From Prorocentrum cordatum (Eukaryota > Sar > Dinophyceae > Prorocentrales > Prorocentraceae): a DNA stretch of 64,000 nt. The translations under genes were made by a program, and so were the position numbers. Shown piece by piece: positions 1-10,450 of the stretch. The notes under the pieces are model-generated. The model searched no databases. It was not told the origin of the DNA and worked only from the letters and a program-made list of their open reading frames with translations. The number at the start of each line of letters is the position of its first letter. Position 1 is the first letter of the stretch. Where the stretch lies: assembly GCA_963575745.1 (NCBI GenBank), contig CAUYUJ010014613.1, positions 309,548 through 373,547 of the forward strand, given 5' to 3'.

Positions 1-380
1 GGCTCCGTCCGTGCATTCTGGAGCTTAGGGCGTTGCTGGTGCTCCTCGTCGCCACGGCTCCTCGTCGCCACGGGCCTCCTCATCGCCGCGGTTCCTCGTC
101 GCCACGGGCCTCCTCGTCGCCACCGCCTCCCGGGGCCACTGCCGCTCCTGGGTTCTCGTTGCCACTCGGCCGCATGCGCGGCGCAGGCTGCTTTGTAACC
201 CACCCGCTGCCACCCTGTTGCTTTTCTGGGCGCTGGTGCGGGTGCGGCGTCCCTGCCAGGCGGGGCCATTGGAGAAATCCAGTCGGGCCCTGCCTGGCGG
301 CGCCGGTTGTCTCTCCGCCCAATGCGGGCGCGGGGGCGCCGACCCGCGCATTTTGAGCGTGGCCGCGCGCGGAGATTTTC
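1..380 (+). mobile_element. Right-end remnant of a YR retroelement (A2 tail plus B2)
   Basis: Positions 1-160 hold CTCCTCGTCGCCACGG-type short repeats. Positions about 245-380 resemble the B repeat of element G (30097-30214): a block around CCAGTCGGG, a CCTGGCGGCGCC block, a CCCAATGCGGGCGCGG block, and a terminal GGAGATTTTC at 371-380. In complete elements here GATTTTC is the last sequence of B2, so 380 is taken as the right boundary of an element that starts outside the window. No gene is visible. Confidence 0.6.
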
Positions 381-745
381 GTGCCTTCGCGGCGCAGGTG
401 CGCCCGAAATCGCAGTTTGAGCGCGTTCCCGAGCTCTGTCGCGCTCGGCGGCGCAGGTGCGCCCAGAATTGCAATTCGGATGCGATTCCGCGGTTTCGTG
501 CAGTCTCCAGCGCGAGGCGCCCGCATAGATTTGTATTTGGAGCGCAATTCCGCGCTCGGCGGCGCTGGTGCGACCAGAATTGCGATTGGACGCGATTCCG
601 CAATTGCGTGCGATGCGGGGCGCGGCACGCTCAGATTGGAATTCTGCGCGCGGTTCTGCGCCTCTCGGCGCAAGGGCGCCCAAAATTGCAGTTTGCGCGC
701 GTTCCGCAGTTTCGTGCGTTCTGCGGCGCGGGGCGCCCAGATTAG
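381..745 (+). repeat. Palindrome-studded GC-rich tandem repeat
   Basis: Degenerate units of roughly 70-80 bp, each with GGCGCAGGTGCGCCC-like dyads and A/T-containing cores such as AGAATTGCAATT. Related arrays occur at 23251-24404, 31551-32196, 33758-34040, 50895-51130 and 58620-58920. Many open frames cross it, but all are arginine/alanine-rich low-complexity frames and none is taken as a gene. Confidence 0.6.
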
Positions 746-1720
746 CATTCTCAAAGACGCGCAGAGACGCGCAGAAGCGCGCAGCGTGCAGAGGTGCGCG
801 GAAGCATGCAGAGGTGCACAAGCGCACAGGGGCGCGCAAAAACACCGGAAGTGCGCAGAACAAACGCACAGGCGGGATCGGGCGCAGAAGCGCGCACAGG
901 CCTGCGGGAGCGCGCAGACGCGCACCGGTGCGCAGACCTGCCGGGTCGCGCAAGTGCGCGCGCGCAAAGAAGGACCACAATTGCGCAGCGGCGCGCGGAA
1001 CGCGCTGACGTGCAGGGACACGCAGCGTCGCGCAGACGCGCACATGCAAGCAGCGGCGCGCGGAACGCGTGAGCGCAGAGACCTCGCAGAGGCGGCAGCG
1101 GAGCGCAGCAGTGCGCACGGACGCGCAGAGACGCGCGCGAGCGTGGAACAGCTGCCGAGGTGTCCAGATATTCGCGCTCATAGGTAAGGGACGCAGAGTG
1201 TCGCGCGGACGTGCGCACAGGTGCGAAGACTCGCGATGCTCGAAGAAGTGAGCAGTAGCGCACGAGGGCGCACGGAGACGCCGAAACGCGCGCAAGCGCG
1301 CAGAAGCGCGCGGAGTGCAGAGGCGCGCGGGAACGCGCAGCGGCGTGCCGAAGTGCACGTGCGCACAGGGAGCGCGCACAAGTTCAGAAGCGCGCGCAAG
1401 CGCGCGGATGCACGCATATGTCCAAAGGCGCGCAATTAGTGTGCAGGAGCGCAGACGCGCAAATCTTGACATGCAATGGCGCGTTGCAGCGCGCCGCAAC
1501 AGACGAAGTCGCGCAGTGGTGCGCAGACGCGCACGCACGCTGAGAAGCGCGTGCGGTCGCGCATGCAGAGCGCAAACGAGCACACAAGCGCTGAGGACAA
1601 GACAGGCATGGCTGCGCCAGCGCGCAGGAACGTTATCAGTGCACATTGGCCGCGGGGGAAATTGTGCGTCACCGCGCACATTGGCGGCAGGATGCAGAAG
1701 CTCACGCATCAGTAAGCAGC
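746..1720 (+). repeat. GCGCA-rich simple array (non-coding body of an alpha-type element)
   Basis: About 1 kb dominated by GCGCA, GCGCG and CGCAGA words with largely alternating purine-pyrimidine order. Most of it recurs at 48305-49130 in the same order, where it lies between an A repeat and a B repeat. A related array lies at 45225-45930. It therefore appears to be the body of a gene-less YR element, not host sequence. Open frames on both strands are low complexity (Arg/Ala or Cys/Ala/Arg-rich) and are not called. Confidence 0.65.
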
Positions 1721-2905
1721 TGGCAGCGTTGGCGCTGATCGTGTGCATTGGGTGACGAATATTCACGATTGCATCGCAAGCTGCTGCGCTGTCTGGCGTC
1801 TTCTGGTGCATTGGGGGTCTCGGATTGAGATCCAGAAGATCCCAGCCAGGCAGCGCTTCCCTCAAGCCCCTTGCTGGCGCGAGGGCGCCGGCCATTTGTC
1901 TGCACATACGAGGGCTTGGCGGCCGCAATGATTTTCATGGCGCGTAAACTTGTTTCCGCCACAGGAAAATCATCAGGAGCAAGCCCTCGCATTGTATTAT
2001 CCTTGCTTCTTCGCCTCTTTGCCTCTTCGCCTGCCTCGCGGGTTAGTAGTCCTCGGCAAGCCGGCGATTCCGTGGAACGGCGGAAGTAAGCTCCTGGGCG
2101 TGGCTCTGCTGGCGTGGGGTTTCTCGAGGCTTACCCACGCTCCTCGTCGCCACAGCCCGCGTTCCTCGTCGCCTAGGCGTCCGTTGTCCTCGTCGCTTGA
2201 GCTTCCTCGAGGAAGCAGCGTCGAAAGCTAGTCGATTCTTGCCGCTCCTCGTCGCCTTGACCGCTGGGAGAGTCGTCCTGCCGCTCTTGCACAGCCATGT
2301 CCGCCGACTTGGGGACCTCTGGCTTGCCACGCCTACCGACTTGGAGGCCTCTGGCGCCAAGCCCGCCGACTTGGGGGCCTCTGGCATGGGTCCCTGCCTT
2401 TTCGCGGGCAAACCCAGGGTCCCTGTCTTCTCGCGGACAAGCCCAATCCCAAAGGGCTGTTCCCCTTCGGGCCTTTGCCTTTTCGCGGGCAAACCTAGGC
2501 TTCCTGCTTTCTCGCGGACAAGTGCTGCTTCGAGCGCGTGATGCTCTCTGGCGGGAGACCTCTGTCTGGCGTGCCCGCGCTCGTCGCCACCCTGGCCCGC
2601 CGAGAGGGCATCCTCAGCCACGTCCGCCGACTTGGGGACCTCTGGCTTGCCACGCCTACCGACTTGGAGGCCTCTGGAGCCAAGCCCGCCGACTTGGGGG
2701 CCTCTGGCATGGGTCCCTGCCTTTTCGCGGGCAAACCCAGGGTCCCTGTCTTCTCGCGGACAAACCCAAGCCCTAAGGGCTGTTTCTCACCGCGCCTGCG
2801 CGCCGTCTCTGGCCCACCCGCATACCACCCTCGCGGCTTTCGCCGGTGCCCTGTCCTGGCTGGGGGTCTCGGATTGAGATCCAGAAGATCCCAGCCAGGC
2901 AGCGC
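1721..2905 (+). mobile_element. Alpha-family YR element, right end (B1-A2-truncated B2), copy 1
   Basis: B1 runs from 1721 to the GATTTTC at 1930-1936 and includes GTGCATTGGG, a CCAGGCAGCGC block and a GGCGC/GGCGCC dyad. A2 starts at 1937 with the alpha palindrome and extends to about 2854. It contains a direct duplication of about 335 bp (around 2290-2450 and 2625-2780). A second, truncated piece of B (a GGATTGAGATCC dyad at about 2873-2884) follows and is cut where a gag fragment begins at about 2906. No genes. The whole block recurs at 12402-13586 with constant offset 10681. Confidence 0.65.
1930..1971 (+). other. GATTTTC-palindrome-GAAAATC module, alpha type
   Basis: Left arm GATTTTC at 1930-1936 and right arm GAAAATC at 1965-1971. 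Between them GGCG/CGCC and AAAC-TT-GTTT form a dyad. It lies exactly at the B1/A2 junction and is the candidate YR crossover site. Confidence 0.7.
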
Positions 2906-3414
2906 TCGGGGCATGTCCTCACATGGGGGCTGAAACTGTCCTCACGAAAACGTGCACCCAGACGCACCTCCTCTCCTACGTGTTCCTGCTTACCAGGGTC
3001 GCCGAGGAGCATGGTGGCGCGTTCACGGCTTACCGCTACGACCTGCTTGTCAGGAAAGCCATGGCGCAGAAAATAGAGCACGAGGAGGGGGACGTCTTGC
3101 ACTTCCTTTTGAAACTGAACGTGGATTTGGTCGGTGAGGCCAAGGCCAAAACCTCGGCGGGATCAGCCAAAACTGCAAAGTTTGTTCATTCCAAGGCGAG
3201 TGCTTCTGGGTCGTCGCAGACCGCCACCAAGGGTGGCGGCAAAGGCAATGGCAAGCCAGGCGGCAAGGCCGGTGGCAAAGGTGGCGGCGGGACCAAGAGC
3301 CCTGCCCCCAGCACGCCTCCGCGGATGAGGTCCTGGAGCCGCCCGAAGGCGGACCAGAAAAGCAGCTGGGACAAGAGCGGCGGCTGGCATGGCAAGAAAT
3401 GGGCTGATCGGTGA
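2906..3414 (+). pseudogene. gag C-terminal fragment, copy 1
   Basis: A 5'-truncated, frameshifted gag. An opening GHVLTWG motif at about 2906-2926 matches the GHLHEWG segment of intact gags at 35383 and 52487. After a frame change near 2930 the main frame carries the conserved EEHGG segment, the RKAMAQ helix and a Gly/Lys/Ser-rich basic tail ending in UGA at 3412-3414. The RT frame continues in phase after that stop. The duplicate at 13587-14095 differs slightly, for example at 3028 versus 13709. No CCHC zinc knuckle is present. Confidence 0.7.
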
Positions 3415-3668
3415 AGCCAGGCTTCGAGCGCTGGCTCAGAGTCTGGGGCTGGCAGTACCTGTTGTAGGATTTCTGAGGAGAGCGAGGGTCATCAGCAGCA
3501 GCTGCTTGGCGGATTTGCCGCTTTGAGCGCTGCTGTGAACGACCTTCTGGCCAACTCAGTTTTGCTTGGGTCTACGAGCCCATGGACTCATCTTGAGTGG
3601 TCCCTCTCCCTACCTTCCAGCGAAGAGCCCATTGCAGCGCCAGCAATAATAGTTGAGGCTCTGCGAGC
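3415..3668 (+). pseudogene. RT N-terminal fragment, copy 1
   Basis: In the same frame as the upstream gag fragment, after its UGA, a Ser/Glu-rich linker leads into a segment at about 3523-3668 that matches the N-terminus of the RT proteins in A, D and E (an HLEW motif corresponding to HFEW and HLRW). It is cut where the GA-rich repeat begins at about 3669. No catalytic motif remains. Confidence 0.55.
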
Positions 3669-4314
3669 CCGTCCAGAGGAGAGTCCCAGGGGAGTGGAGG
3701 TTATGAGGGAAGCGGGGGAGCATGCAGAAGAACAGAGGGCGGGGTGAGCCGCCATATACCCCAAGAGGGGGAGGATGTAGGAGGAGCCGTCGTCGTCGGA
3801 GTAGGAGGAGGAAGAGGAGGAGCAGGAGGAGGAGCAGGAGGAGGAGCAGGAGGAGGAGGAGAGGAAGATAAGGAGGAGGAGATGGAGGACTGCGAGGACG
3901 AGGAGGACGAGAAGGAGGAAAAGGAAAAGGAGGAGGAGGAGGAGGAGGAGGAGGAGGGGGAGGGGGAGGAGGGAGGAGGAAGAAAAAGAGGAGGAGGAGG
4001 AAGAAAATGGCGAGCTTGGGGGCCTCTTGGCGGTCCCGGGGGCCTCTTGCGTATCTCGGGGGGCCTCTCGTGGCCTCTTGGGGGTCTCTTGGGGGCCTCT
4101 TGGAGGCCTCTTGGGGGCCTCTTGGGGCCTCTTGGGGCCCTCTTGGGGCGCTCTTGGGGCGCTCTTGGGAGCCTTCGAGGCGCTCTTGGGGCCATCTTGG
4201 AGGAGGTCTATCAAAGAAGGGGGGGTCCCCAATTAGCGCTGCCCCTCTAGAGTGCCTCGAATCGCTTCTTGGGCCCTTCTTGAGGCCAAAATCCTTCCAA
4301 AACCTAGGAAAATC
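3669..4314 (+). repeat. R repeat, partial copy (GA tract plus CCTCTTGG units)
   Basis: The repeat starts with a segment shared by all copies, then a strongly purine-biased GAGGAG tract (about 3780-4010), then many GGCCTCTTGG words. It is interrupted at GAAAATC (4308-4314) by element A. Fuller copies are at 14346-15841 and, inverted, 32197-33757. Long open frames through it (Glu-rich, Ser-rich or Pro-rich) are repeat-derived and not called. Confidence 0.7.
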
Positions 4315-4946
4315 TCCTCGGCGGCCTCCGCAGTAACAGTGCCACAGAGAGGTGCCCTGCTGCGTGGTTGCGCCGCTCTTGGGGTCACGCCACCAAGCCC
4401 GCGATCACAACCACGCGACCACCGAGAACACACACCTCCACCGAGGGCGGGAGGGCGGGGAAAACGGAAGACGGAGAAACGGCCAGCGCGGGCACAGCCG
4501 CACGGAGCCCACCACCACCTGCGGCCAACAGGACTGCGCGGAGCAAGAAACCCCCAGGCCACACAGGGGCCTCCAACGGCAACGCCGCCACGGCAGCCTG
4601 GCCGAGAGCGCCGCCGCCGGACAGGGCAGCCAGGCCCAGGACACACGACAGACACGACCAACAGACAGACGACAGCGACCGACGGACGGCAGAGCAGCAG
4701 CAGCAACAGCCGCAGCAGCAGCAGCACGCCGCACCAGGCGGCCAGTCCGCAGCCCCCCTGGGAGGCAACCAAGACGTGAGCACCCAGACCGGGCAGCTCC
4801 AGCCCTTTCGTCAATTTTCCCACCCATGAAAGTGCACACACTTTAAGGGTTGAGAAAATCTCCTCGGCGGCCTCCGCAGTAACAGTGCCACAGAGAGGTG
4901 CCCTGCTGCGTGGTTGCGCCGCTCTTGGGGTCACGCCACCAAGCCC
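4315..4946 (-). repeat. B1-A2-B2 terminal repeats of element A
   Basis: An 86-bp sequence is present twice, at 4861-4946 (B1) and 4315-4400 (B2), each bounded by GAAAATC on its low-coordinate side. Between them lies A2 (4401-4853). A 160-bp segment of A2 (4460-4619) recurs at 12230-12389 upstream of gag. This is the A1...B1A2B2 pattern of split direct repeats. Confidence 0.75.
4813..4860 (-). other. GATTTTC-palindrome module, zeta type
   Basis: Read on the minus strand: GATTTTC (4860-4854), then an imperfect palindrome with ACCC/GGGT and AAAGTG/CACTTT arms around a TGTG loop, then GAAAATT (4819-4813). It lies at the B1/A2 junction of element A. Confidence 0.6.
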
Positions 4947-5074
4947 AATGCTACCAAGAGCGTGCACACCACCCACAAGCGGACGCGGCACAGCCTGTCC
5001 GCGCACCAGCGAGCCCAGATGGATGACGACGATGGCTTTTTGCACAGTAACCGCTGCCCTCTGCACAAACAGCC

Positions 5075-6538
5075 TCAAGCACTGTCTGACGAGCTGGAAT
5101 AATTCGCCAACCAATTACCGGCTTCGAGCCCCCCACGGGCCCTCGCGGACGCGTAACCAAACGCTGTGAGACCACGCCAACCGCCAGAATAAAATAGAGC
5201 TGTCGGGCCGCCCGCTTTTAAAGCGTCCGAAGCCCAGCCCCGCCGGAAAGCATGCGTACCCCAAGCTGCTGGCGATTCCAAACCTGCAGCGGCTGCTCCC
5301 AATTTCAGGAGCGCCAGCGACTCGGAATACCTGATATGGCTGAAAGGCGGACGCACTTGCGCCTCTAATTGCTCGAGGGCGCACACGCCGCACATGCTGG
5401 GGCCGAGGACCTCGCAAATGCACTGCCTTGTAACTACCACCGGCTCTTTGTAACACTTCCGTTTCATGTACGTAATCGAACAAGAAAGTTTGCCACGCTT
5501 TTTTCTGAACGCCACAGGCGCCAGCCCTGTGCCAATGATCAGTGTCTCGCTATATCGTAAAGTAAAATGACGAGACACAGCCCACGACATGGCCACGTCA
5601 CGCTTGCCTGCGCCCACAGCCCATTCATACAACAAGCGCGTATCTTGCACAGAAGCCCGCATCCTCGGACGGCGAACACCACGCGCTGTGGATTTCTCTG
5701 CACCACGGACCAACCGCGAGGTGTCGCTCAGAGCGCCCGCCTCACATTTGAGCCAAGCCAACACGGACCGCAAGTGCGATAAATACTTCGACAAAGAAGC
5801 ACCGTCGCGAAACAACGTGGCGAAACAGCACAACGATGCCTCAGCAGGCGGCCACGGCGGCTGCGCTGTCAGAGCCGCCGCGTGGCCCCACAATTGCACA
5901 GCTGATGCGTACGCCCCTGCGCTCTTGCGCCACCCTTGGAACTCCATCCAGCAAGCCTGCTGCGCGAACTGAAAGCTAGAAGTATTGTTGTCTCTCGCCC
6001 GTGCCAATTCCTCAGTTGGCGTGCCTGCCACTGGAAGCGGCGCAGCCGCCTGCTTGCCCAGAATACGAATGGCATCTGCCAGAACCGAAGGAGCAGGCGG
6101 CCTGCGGAGTTTTGTCGCTTCACAAATCATGGCCAAAGCGGTCGCTGCAGCCTCGACAGCCGCGGCCGGACTGCCTGCGACGCTGGCTGGCGGAGCAGGG
6201 GACGTGCATTTTGAGCGCAAGGCACATCGCGGATCACCTCTGAGATGCGCTATGGCCGCCCGAGGAGCGCTATGATGGACAAGCTCCCGGTTGGCCACTG
6301 CCATACAAAATTTGAGAAAATATTGAACGATGGCTGCGTCCAGTGTTTGCAAAGCCGACCACACTTCTGCCGCTTCACCCACGGTTAATCCGCCGAAGTC
6401 GCTCGGCGCCACGGCCCCTTCTTTCTGCAGAGATTCAGCCACGGCCCCCGCGCCAGGAGCTGGGAAAGGTCTTTTCGCGGCCAGAACCGCCCTTTCGAGC
6501 AACGCCCGAAACTCTTCCGTAACAGAGTTATGCGGCAC
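5075..6538 (-). CDS. Tyrosine recombinase of element A
   Basis: 487 aa and uninterrupted. The N-terminal 190 residues are variable; from about residue 200 the protein aligns with the YRs of C, D, E and G. The core shows the catalytic set: Arg at about 328 (LRYSE), a beta-hairpin Lys near 361 (KRKCYK), HAFRR giving His about 429 and Arg about 432, Trp about 454 (SGGW) and nucleophile Tyr about 462 (FGYA). A Cys cluster CxC-x7-CxxC lies between the Lys and the HxxR. The expected role is strand exchange that integrates a circular cDNA at TTTTC-type sites. The frame differs from that of the upstream RT gene, so it probably has its own start, placed at the first ATG. Confidence 0.85.
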   Translation of the reverse strand: MPHNSVTEEFRALLERAVLAAKRPFPAPGAGAVAESLQKEGAVAPSDFGGLTVGEAAEVWSALQTLDAAIVQYFLKFCMAVANRELVHHSAPRAAIAHLRGDPRCALRSKCTSPAPPASVAGSPAAAVEAAATALAMICEATKLRRPPAPSVLADAIRILGKQAAAPLPVAGTPTEELARARDNNTSSFQFAQQACWMEFQGWRKSAGAYASAVQLWGHAAALTAQPPWPPAEASLCCFATLFRDGASLSKYLSHLRSVLAWLKCEAGALSDTSRLVRGAEKSTARGVRRPRMRASVQDTRLLYEWAVGAGKRDVAMSWAVSRHFTLRYSETLIIGTGLAPVAFRKKRGKLSCSITYMKRKCYKEPVVVTRQCICEVLGPSMCGVCALEQLEAQVRPPFSHIRYSESLALLKLGAAAAGLESPAAWGTHAFRRGWASDALKAGGPTALFYSGGWRGLTAFGYASARARGGLEAGNWLANYSSSSDSA

Positions 6539-6783
6539 ATTTCTCTCGGACCCTTCTGCTCCAGACGGCGCGCCAGGGACAGCATGGCGACGCTGCCATT
6601 GTTCTCTGCTCTCGTTCAGGAAACGCAGCGCCTTTCAAAACGAAAGCGCGCGAATGCTGGATCTGAGCCAAAAGCTACGGACAACGCACTGGCGAACATC
6701 ATGCACGCACGCATCCGCAGCAAATGCTTCAATCTCACATAACGCATGCATTTTTTTCTTCCTCGGTAGCCCGCTCGATGCAC

Positions 6784-8889
6784 TCACACAGCCCACGGGA
6801 GATTTGACGGCCATGGCCATTCTACCTGTCTGAAATGTAAACTCTCGAGCGTTGCGCGGCCCCCGCGGGCCTTGCTCGCACGGGTCGGGCCGTCCGCCAA
6901 GTTCAACGCAGATGGCACATAGTGAGCATGCATGAGAACACTCGCCCGCGCCAGCTCGAACCAGACCGACCCCAATACTGCATTAAAATCGGCCTGTCTA
7001 GAACATCCGCGCAGCAGGGTCTGCAACGCGGTAGTGTTGTCAATGAACACCACCAGCTCAGGGTGCTCCACGGCTTGCTGCAAGAAGAAATGCACGCCAC
7101 ACAGCGCAGCGAGAAGTTCCCACAGCGTGACCTGCGTGCGTCGGGGCAACGCCCATGACCATGCTGCGGCCGGGACAGCCGTCGCTGCCCATACCCGACG
7201 GGCTGGTGTCACGAGCACAAACGCAAGCTGTCCCCCGCCAGTTGCATCCGTGTATAGAATGCACCGCTGAAGGCACGGCTGCCGGAAACTAGCAAAAGCC
7301 GACGGGGTTGAGCACAAATATCGCTCCCACCACCGTAGTGCACTGCGCACCCGGTGCTTCAGCTCTGCGCGGCCGCATTTGCCGTGCCAAAACAGCGGCG
7401 CGAGAAATACTCTCGCGCCCCTGCCAAACACTGCCGCGGCACCCCAGCTTAAACGCCCAGCCAATTTCGCCGCCCCTGCGGGGGACAACGAATTAGCCTG
7501 CAAAGCCTGACGAATTTGAGCTAGCCACTTTTCTTTCTTATCCTCGCCGATCCAAAACCAAATGCCGTCTGGGCAAGCTTTCGCTACAACTCCTAAGACG
7601 ACTGTTTGGTCGGCCTCTGTGACTGCTTCTGCGTCGTCCAACCTCCACCCAAGCAAATCGACTACGAGCTTTCGCGCCAAATTTGCAGATCCTCTAGGTC
7701 CTGCATGCGCCCCGCTGTTTGCAGTATCCAGGGCCACATCGCCTCCGAAAAGATCGTCCACGAAACGCGGGTACACGACCAAAAAGACGACAGCCAACAG
7801 GGCCTGGACAGCACTGCCAAAGCGATGCCACGCAAATACAGACGCAGCCGACCCAAACGGGCACGAGAGAAGCTGCAAACCTCTATCACTGCGCTCTGCT
7901 TCAGCCCAAGTTGCAACGGCAAATTGCAGATGCTCGCTCCGAATCGGCAGCGTTTTAAAAGCCGACTTGAAATCATCTTTCCTGAACAGGAAAGTAGCGC
8001 CGGGATGGCCACCTACACACGCCCGCGCAACGCCGACTAAAGTGTCAAGCGAATCGTGGTGCATCTCCTCGGGGATCGCTGTGGCGCTGTTCACGCCGTT
8101 GTCAGTGAAATCGTCTATCAAGCGCACCTTGCGACGCTTACGGCCGCCCTGTTCCTGCCAACCTTCGTCGACAGGGAATCGAGCTGTTAAAAGACAGCGA
8201 TGGCGAGAAAGCGAAATCCAGTGAGCCTTACGCTCTGCTACTTCTTGCAAGCATTTGTTGCGGAACGCTTCTGCAAGTTCTAGGTCAGGCACTATGGAAC
8301 GACGAACCCTGTTCAAAGTGCAGGCGTTGCGTTCATCAAAATTTTGATGGAGTTCCTCCACCGTCGTTGCGGAGACACACGCAGCCCTGGCAGGCTGAAT
8401 CCCGCTCGGCTGTAAATTTCCTACGATCGGGAAACCGAAAGCTAAGCTATTGACAAGCTCGGCGTCTGGCCAGCTGATATATTCTAGCATCTCCCTCAAC
8501 AAGAAAAGATTCTTTTCAGGACCTAAAACGCTCTGGCATTGCAAAGGCAAACGAGAAAACGTTTGCCGCCAGAGTGGGTCCGTCACGCGCTTCCTTTCCT
8601 CCCAATGAGAGACAGCACTTGCGCGGTGTTCATGCAGTTGTGCCGGCGACATGTCGGCAGCTTTGCACAGCGCATTCTTTAAAATCACAGGCAAGCAAAT
8701 GCCCGGGACGACAAGTGGCAACGCGAGCGCCCACTCAAAGTGATCAGCCGGGCACATCGCTGCACACTTGGCCTTGTCAGAATTTAAATCGCGCACCGCA
8801 GCGCAAAACTCGTAAAGGAAATCTTTACGTTCTGCGGAGCGCGCAGCAGAATCGGGAACGCCGGTCTCCAACCGGACGCGTCCATCCAA
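6784..8889 (-). CDS. Reverse transcriptase-RNase H of element A
   Basis: About 700 aa. RT motif A is KDDFKSAF (catalytic Asp about 306) and motif C is FVDD (Asp 378-379); a RLIDDF block precedes motif A in every copy. The RNase H domain shows the acidic set: Asp about 548 (YTDATG), Glu about 591 (WELLAA), Asp about 617 (FIDN) and Asp about 666 (LADGPTR). No protease, integrase or methyltransferase domain is visible. The frame has no ATG before its conserved N-terminus (the listed start is a TTG) and is in phase with gag, separated only by UGA at 8949-8947. It is therefore more likely made as a gag-RT readthrough product than from its own start. Confidence 0.85.
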   Translation of the reverse strand: MDGRVRLETGVPDSAARSAERKDFLYEFCAAVRDLNSDKAKCAAMCPADHFEWALALPLVVPGICLPVILKNALCKAADMSPAQLHEHRASAVSHWEERKRVTDPLWRQTFSRLPLQCQSVLGPEKNLFLLREMLEYISWPDAELVNSLAFGFPIVGNLQPSGIQPARAACVSATTVEELHQNFDERNACTLNRVRRSIVPDLELAEAFRNKCLQEVAERKAHWISLSRHRCLLTARFPVDEGWQEQGGRKRRKVRLIDDFTDNGVNSATAIPEEMHHDSLDTLVGVARACVGGHPGATFLFRKDDFKSAFKTLPIRSEHLQFAVATWAEAERSDRGLQLLSCPFGSAASVFAWHRFGSAVQALLAVVFLVVYPRFVDDLFGGDVALDTANSGAHAGPRGSANLARKLVVDLLGWRLDDAEAVTEADQTVVLGVVAKACPDGIWFWIGEDKKEKWLAQIRQALQANSLSPAGAAKLAGRLSWGAAAVFGRGARVFLAPLFWHGKCGRAELKHRVRSALRWWERYLCSTPSAFASFRQPCLQRCILYTDATGGGQLAFVLVTPARRVWAATAVPAAAWSWALPRRTQVTLWELLAALCGVHFFLQQAVEHPELVVFIDNTTALQTLLRGCSRQADFNAVLGSVWFELARASVLMHAHYVPSALNLADGPTRASKARGGRATLESLHFRQVEWPWPSNLPWAV

Positions 8890-8946
8890 CTCCGATTCGC
8901 TGTCGTCTTCCCCGGGTGCGTCGCTATCGGAGCTGTCGTGACCAGC

Positions 8947-10227
8947 TCACTTCTTGTACTGCTTCTTCCAGCCCTGCCACTGGCTCGACTTGCCCCAGGA
9001 CGCAGCGTCATCGTCTCGCTGCCGCTTCGGGGGCCTTTGCGGCGACAGCGTGTTCCGGTTGCCCTTGGGCTCGCCCTTGTCGGCGCCCTTGGGGAACCCC
9101 GCCTTGCCGGTGCCCTTGCCGCCTTTGCCGCAGGCGCTGGAGCTGCCAGACGCAACAGACTTAGCAGTGAACTTGTTGAGTTGCTCGCCACGCTGCTTCA
9201 CCTTGTCCGCTGCCTTTCGCACCATGTCGTCGTCCAGCTTGCAGAAGAAGTCGGACACGCTCTCGTCGCCCCGCTCCAAAGAGCGAGCCATGGCGCGACG
9301 CTGCATCACGTCATACTGATAGCACACTCGGACGCCGCCATGCTCCTCTGTAATGTGGGAGAGGTTGAAAATGTACGCGAGCAAGTCTGTCTGAGTGCAC
9401 ACTTCCATGAGCACGCACTTGATGCCCCATTGGAATATGTGACCGACAAAGGTAGCGAAGCCCATGTAATCCAACTTGAGTTCGTTTTCCCTGGCTTTCT
9501 TTTCGTCCAACACTGCTTTCAATTTATCTTCAAGAGAGCCGATTGTCGGGACGACCTGCACCACTGGCGTGCGCGACCACTCGGGCCTGTGGTGCGTTTG
9601 GAGGCATTCCCCGTCTGCACTGCCCACGTACCGCCGGCCTTTGGAAGCGGCGATTTTTCCCGCCTGCTCAAACTTCGCCAGATTCTCTTCGGAGGGCAGG
9701 CCATCTTGTGGAAAGTTCTCGAGGCCCACCTTGGCCAAGCGTTTGGCTAGGTCAAAAGAAAGACCGAGCTTCGCAGGCGGCGTGACAGCAGCTGTTTGCG
9801 CATTGACAAACTTTTCCATCGCCTGCTCCAAGCCAGAGGACGTGCCAGAGGCAGCCGGCTGCTCCTTCATGTCTTTGGCCTGACAACGCTTCTGCACACG
9901 AAGTGCCAAAGCCATCATGGCAGGTGTGAGTGTGAACTCCTTCCAGCCTTCATCTGAAAAGGGTTTGTCCCCGACTGTCAACCCGGTGCGCAGACTGTCA
10001 CGGATGAACTCGTCTGCGAAATCCTCTGCGTGCACGGATTGAACCACCTCAGCCATGGCACGCGCAACACCAGTGTAGAACCGGATGTCGTGTTTTGCCC
10101 GGGCGTTCTCGTCCACGCACGCCACGAACTCCACGAACGCGTTCCGCGAGTCCACGGACGCACCAGCGAAAGCACTTTCGGGCAATGTGGCCAGATCTGC
10201 CACGATGTCTGCAGGAGTGTACGCCAT
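8947..10227 (-). CDS. Gag-like protein of element A
   Basis: About 426 aa from the ATG at 10227, chosen because the following MAYTP lines up with MSFSP (35383) and MAFSS (52487) in other copies. Conserved blocks are an N-terminal FVEFV helix, a central RRYVGSADGE region, a FATFVGH-QWG segment, an EEHGG motif followed by a RRAMAR helix, and a Gly/Lys/Ser/Arg-rich basic tail likely to bind RNA. There is no CCHC knuckle. Assignment as gag rests on position before RT and the basic tail. It ends in UGA at 8949-8947. Confidence 0.7.
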   Translation of the reverse strand: MAYTPADIVADLATLPESAFAGASVDSRNAFVEFVACVDENARAKHDIRFYTGVARAMAEVVQSVHAEDFADEFIRDSLRTGLTVGDKPFSDEGWKEFTLTPAMMALALRVQKRCQAKDMKEQPAASGTSSGLEQAMEKFVNAQTAAVTPPAKLGLSFDLAKRLAKVGLENFPQDGLPSEENLAKFEQAGKIAASKGRRYVGSADGECLQTHHRPEWSRTPVVQVVPTIGSLEDKLKAVLDEKKARENELKLDYMGFATFVGHIFQWGIKCVLMEVCTQTDLLAYIFNLSHITEEHGGVRVCYQYDVMQRRAMARSLERGDESVSDFFCKLDDDMVRKAADKVKQRGEQLNKFTAKSVASGSSSACGKGGKGTGKAGFPKGADKGEPKGNRNTLSPQRPPKRQRDDDAASWGKSSQWQGWKKQYKK

Positions 10228-10399
10228 GCCGCTCTCTGGAAGAGGCAAAGAACCGCACAGACACTCAACTGGACAATGCACTGTTGCGACACTCGAGCCT
10301 CAAAGGCAACAGGGACGCAAGACAGCCGCACAGCCAGTGACCGGCGCTGAGACGATGTGCTTGCTGTGTCAGGGAAATGAGCAGAAGACCCTCCCGCCT

Positions 10400-10450
10400 C
10401 CTATCCCCCTCTGCGGCCTGGATGCACCACCCAGGCCAGCAGACGGCGTC
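10400..10450 (-). promoter_or_regulatory. Conserved leader stem-loop 2 (element A)
   Basis: About 170 bp upstream of the gag ATG. On the minus strand TCTGC/GCAGA encloses CCTGG/CCAGG around a GTGGTGCAT loop, followed by GGGGGATAGG. Matching elements occur at 34866-34912 and 52169-52222. The function is unknown: an RNA structure in the leader is inferred. Confidence 0.55.

Noticed and set aside
380-1187. Arg/Ala-rich frames of up to 320 codons on both strands
   Set aside because: They arise from GCGCA and GCGCCC repeats without stop codons and have no conserved motif.
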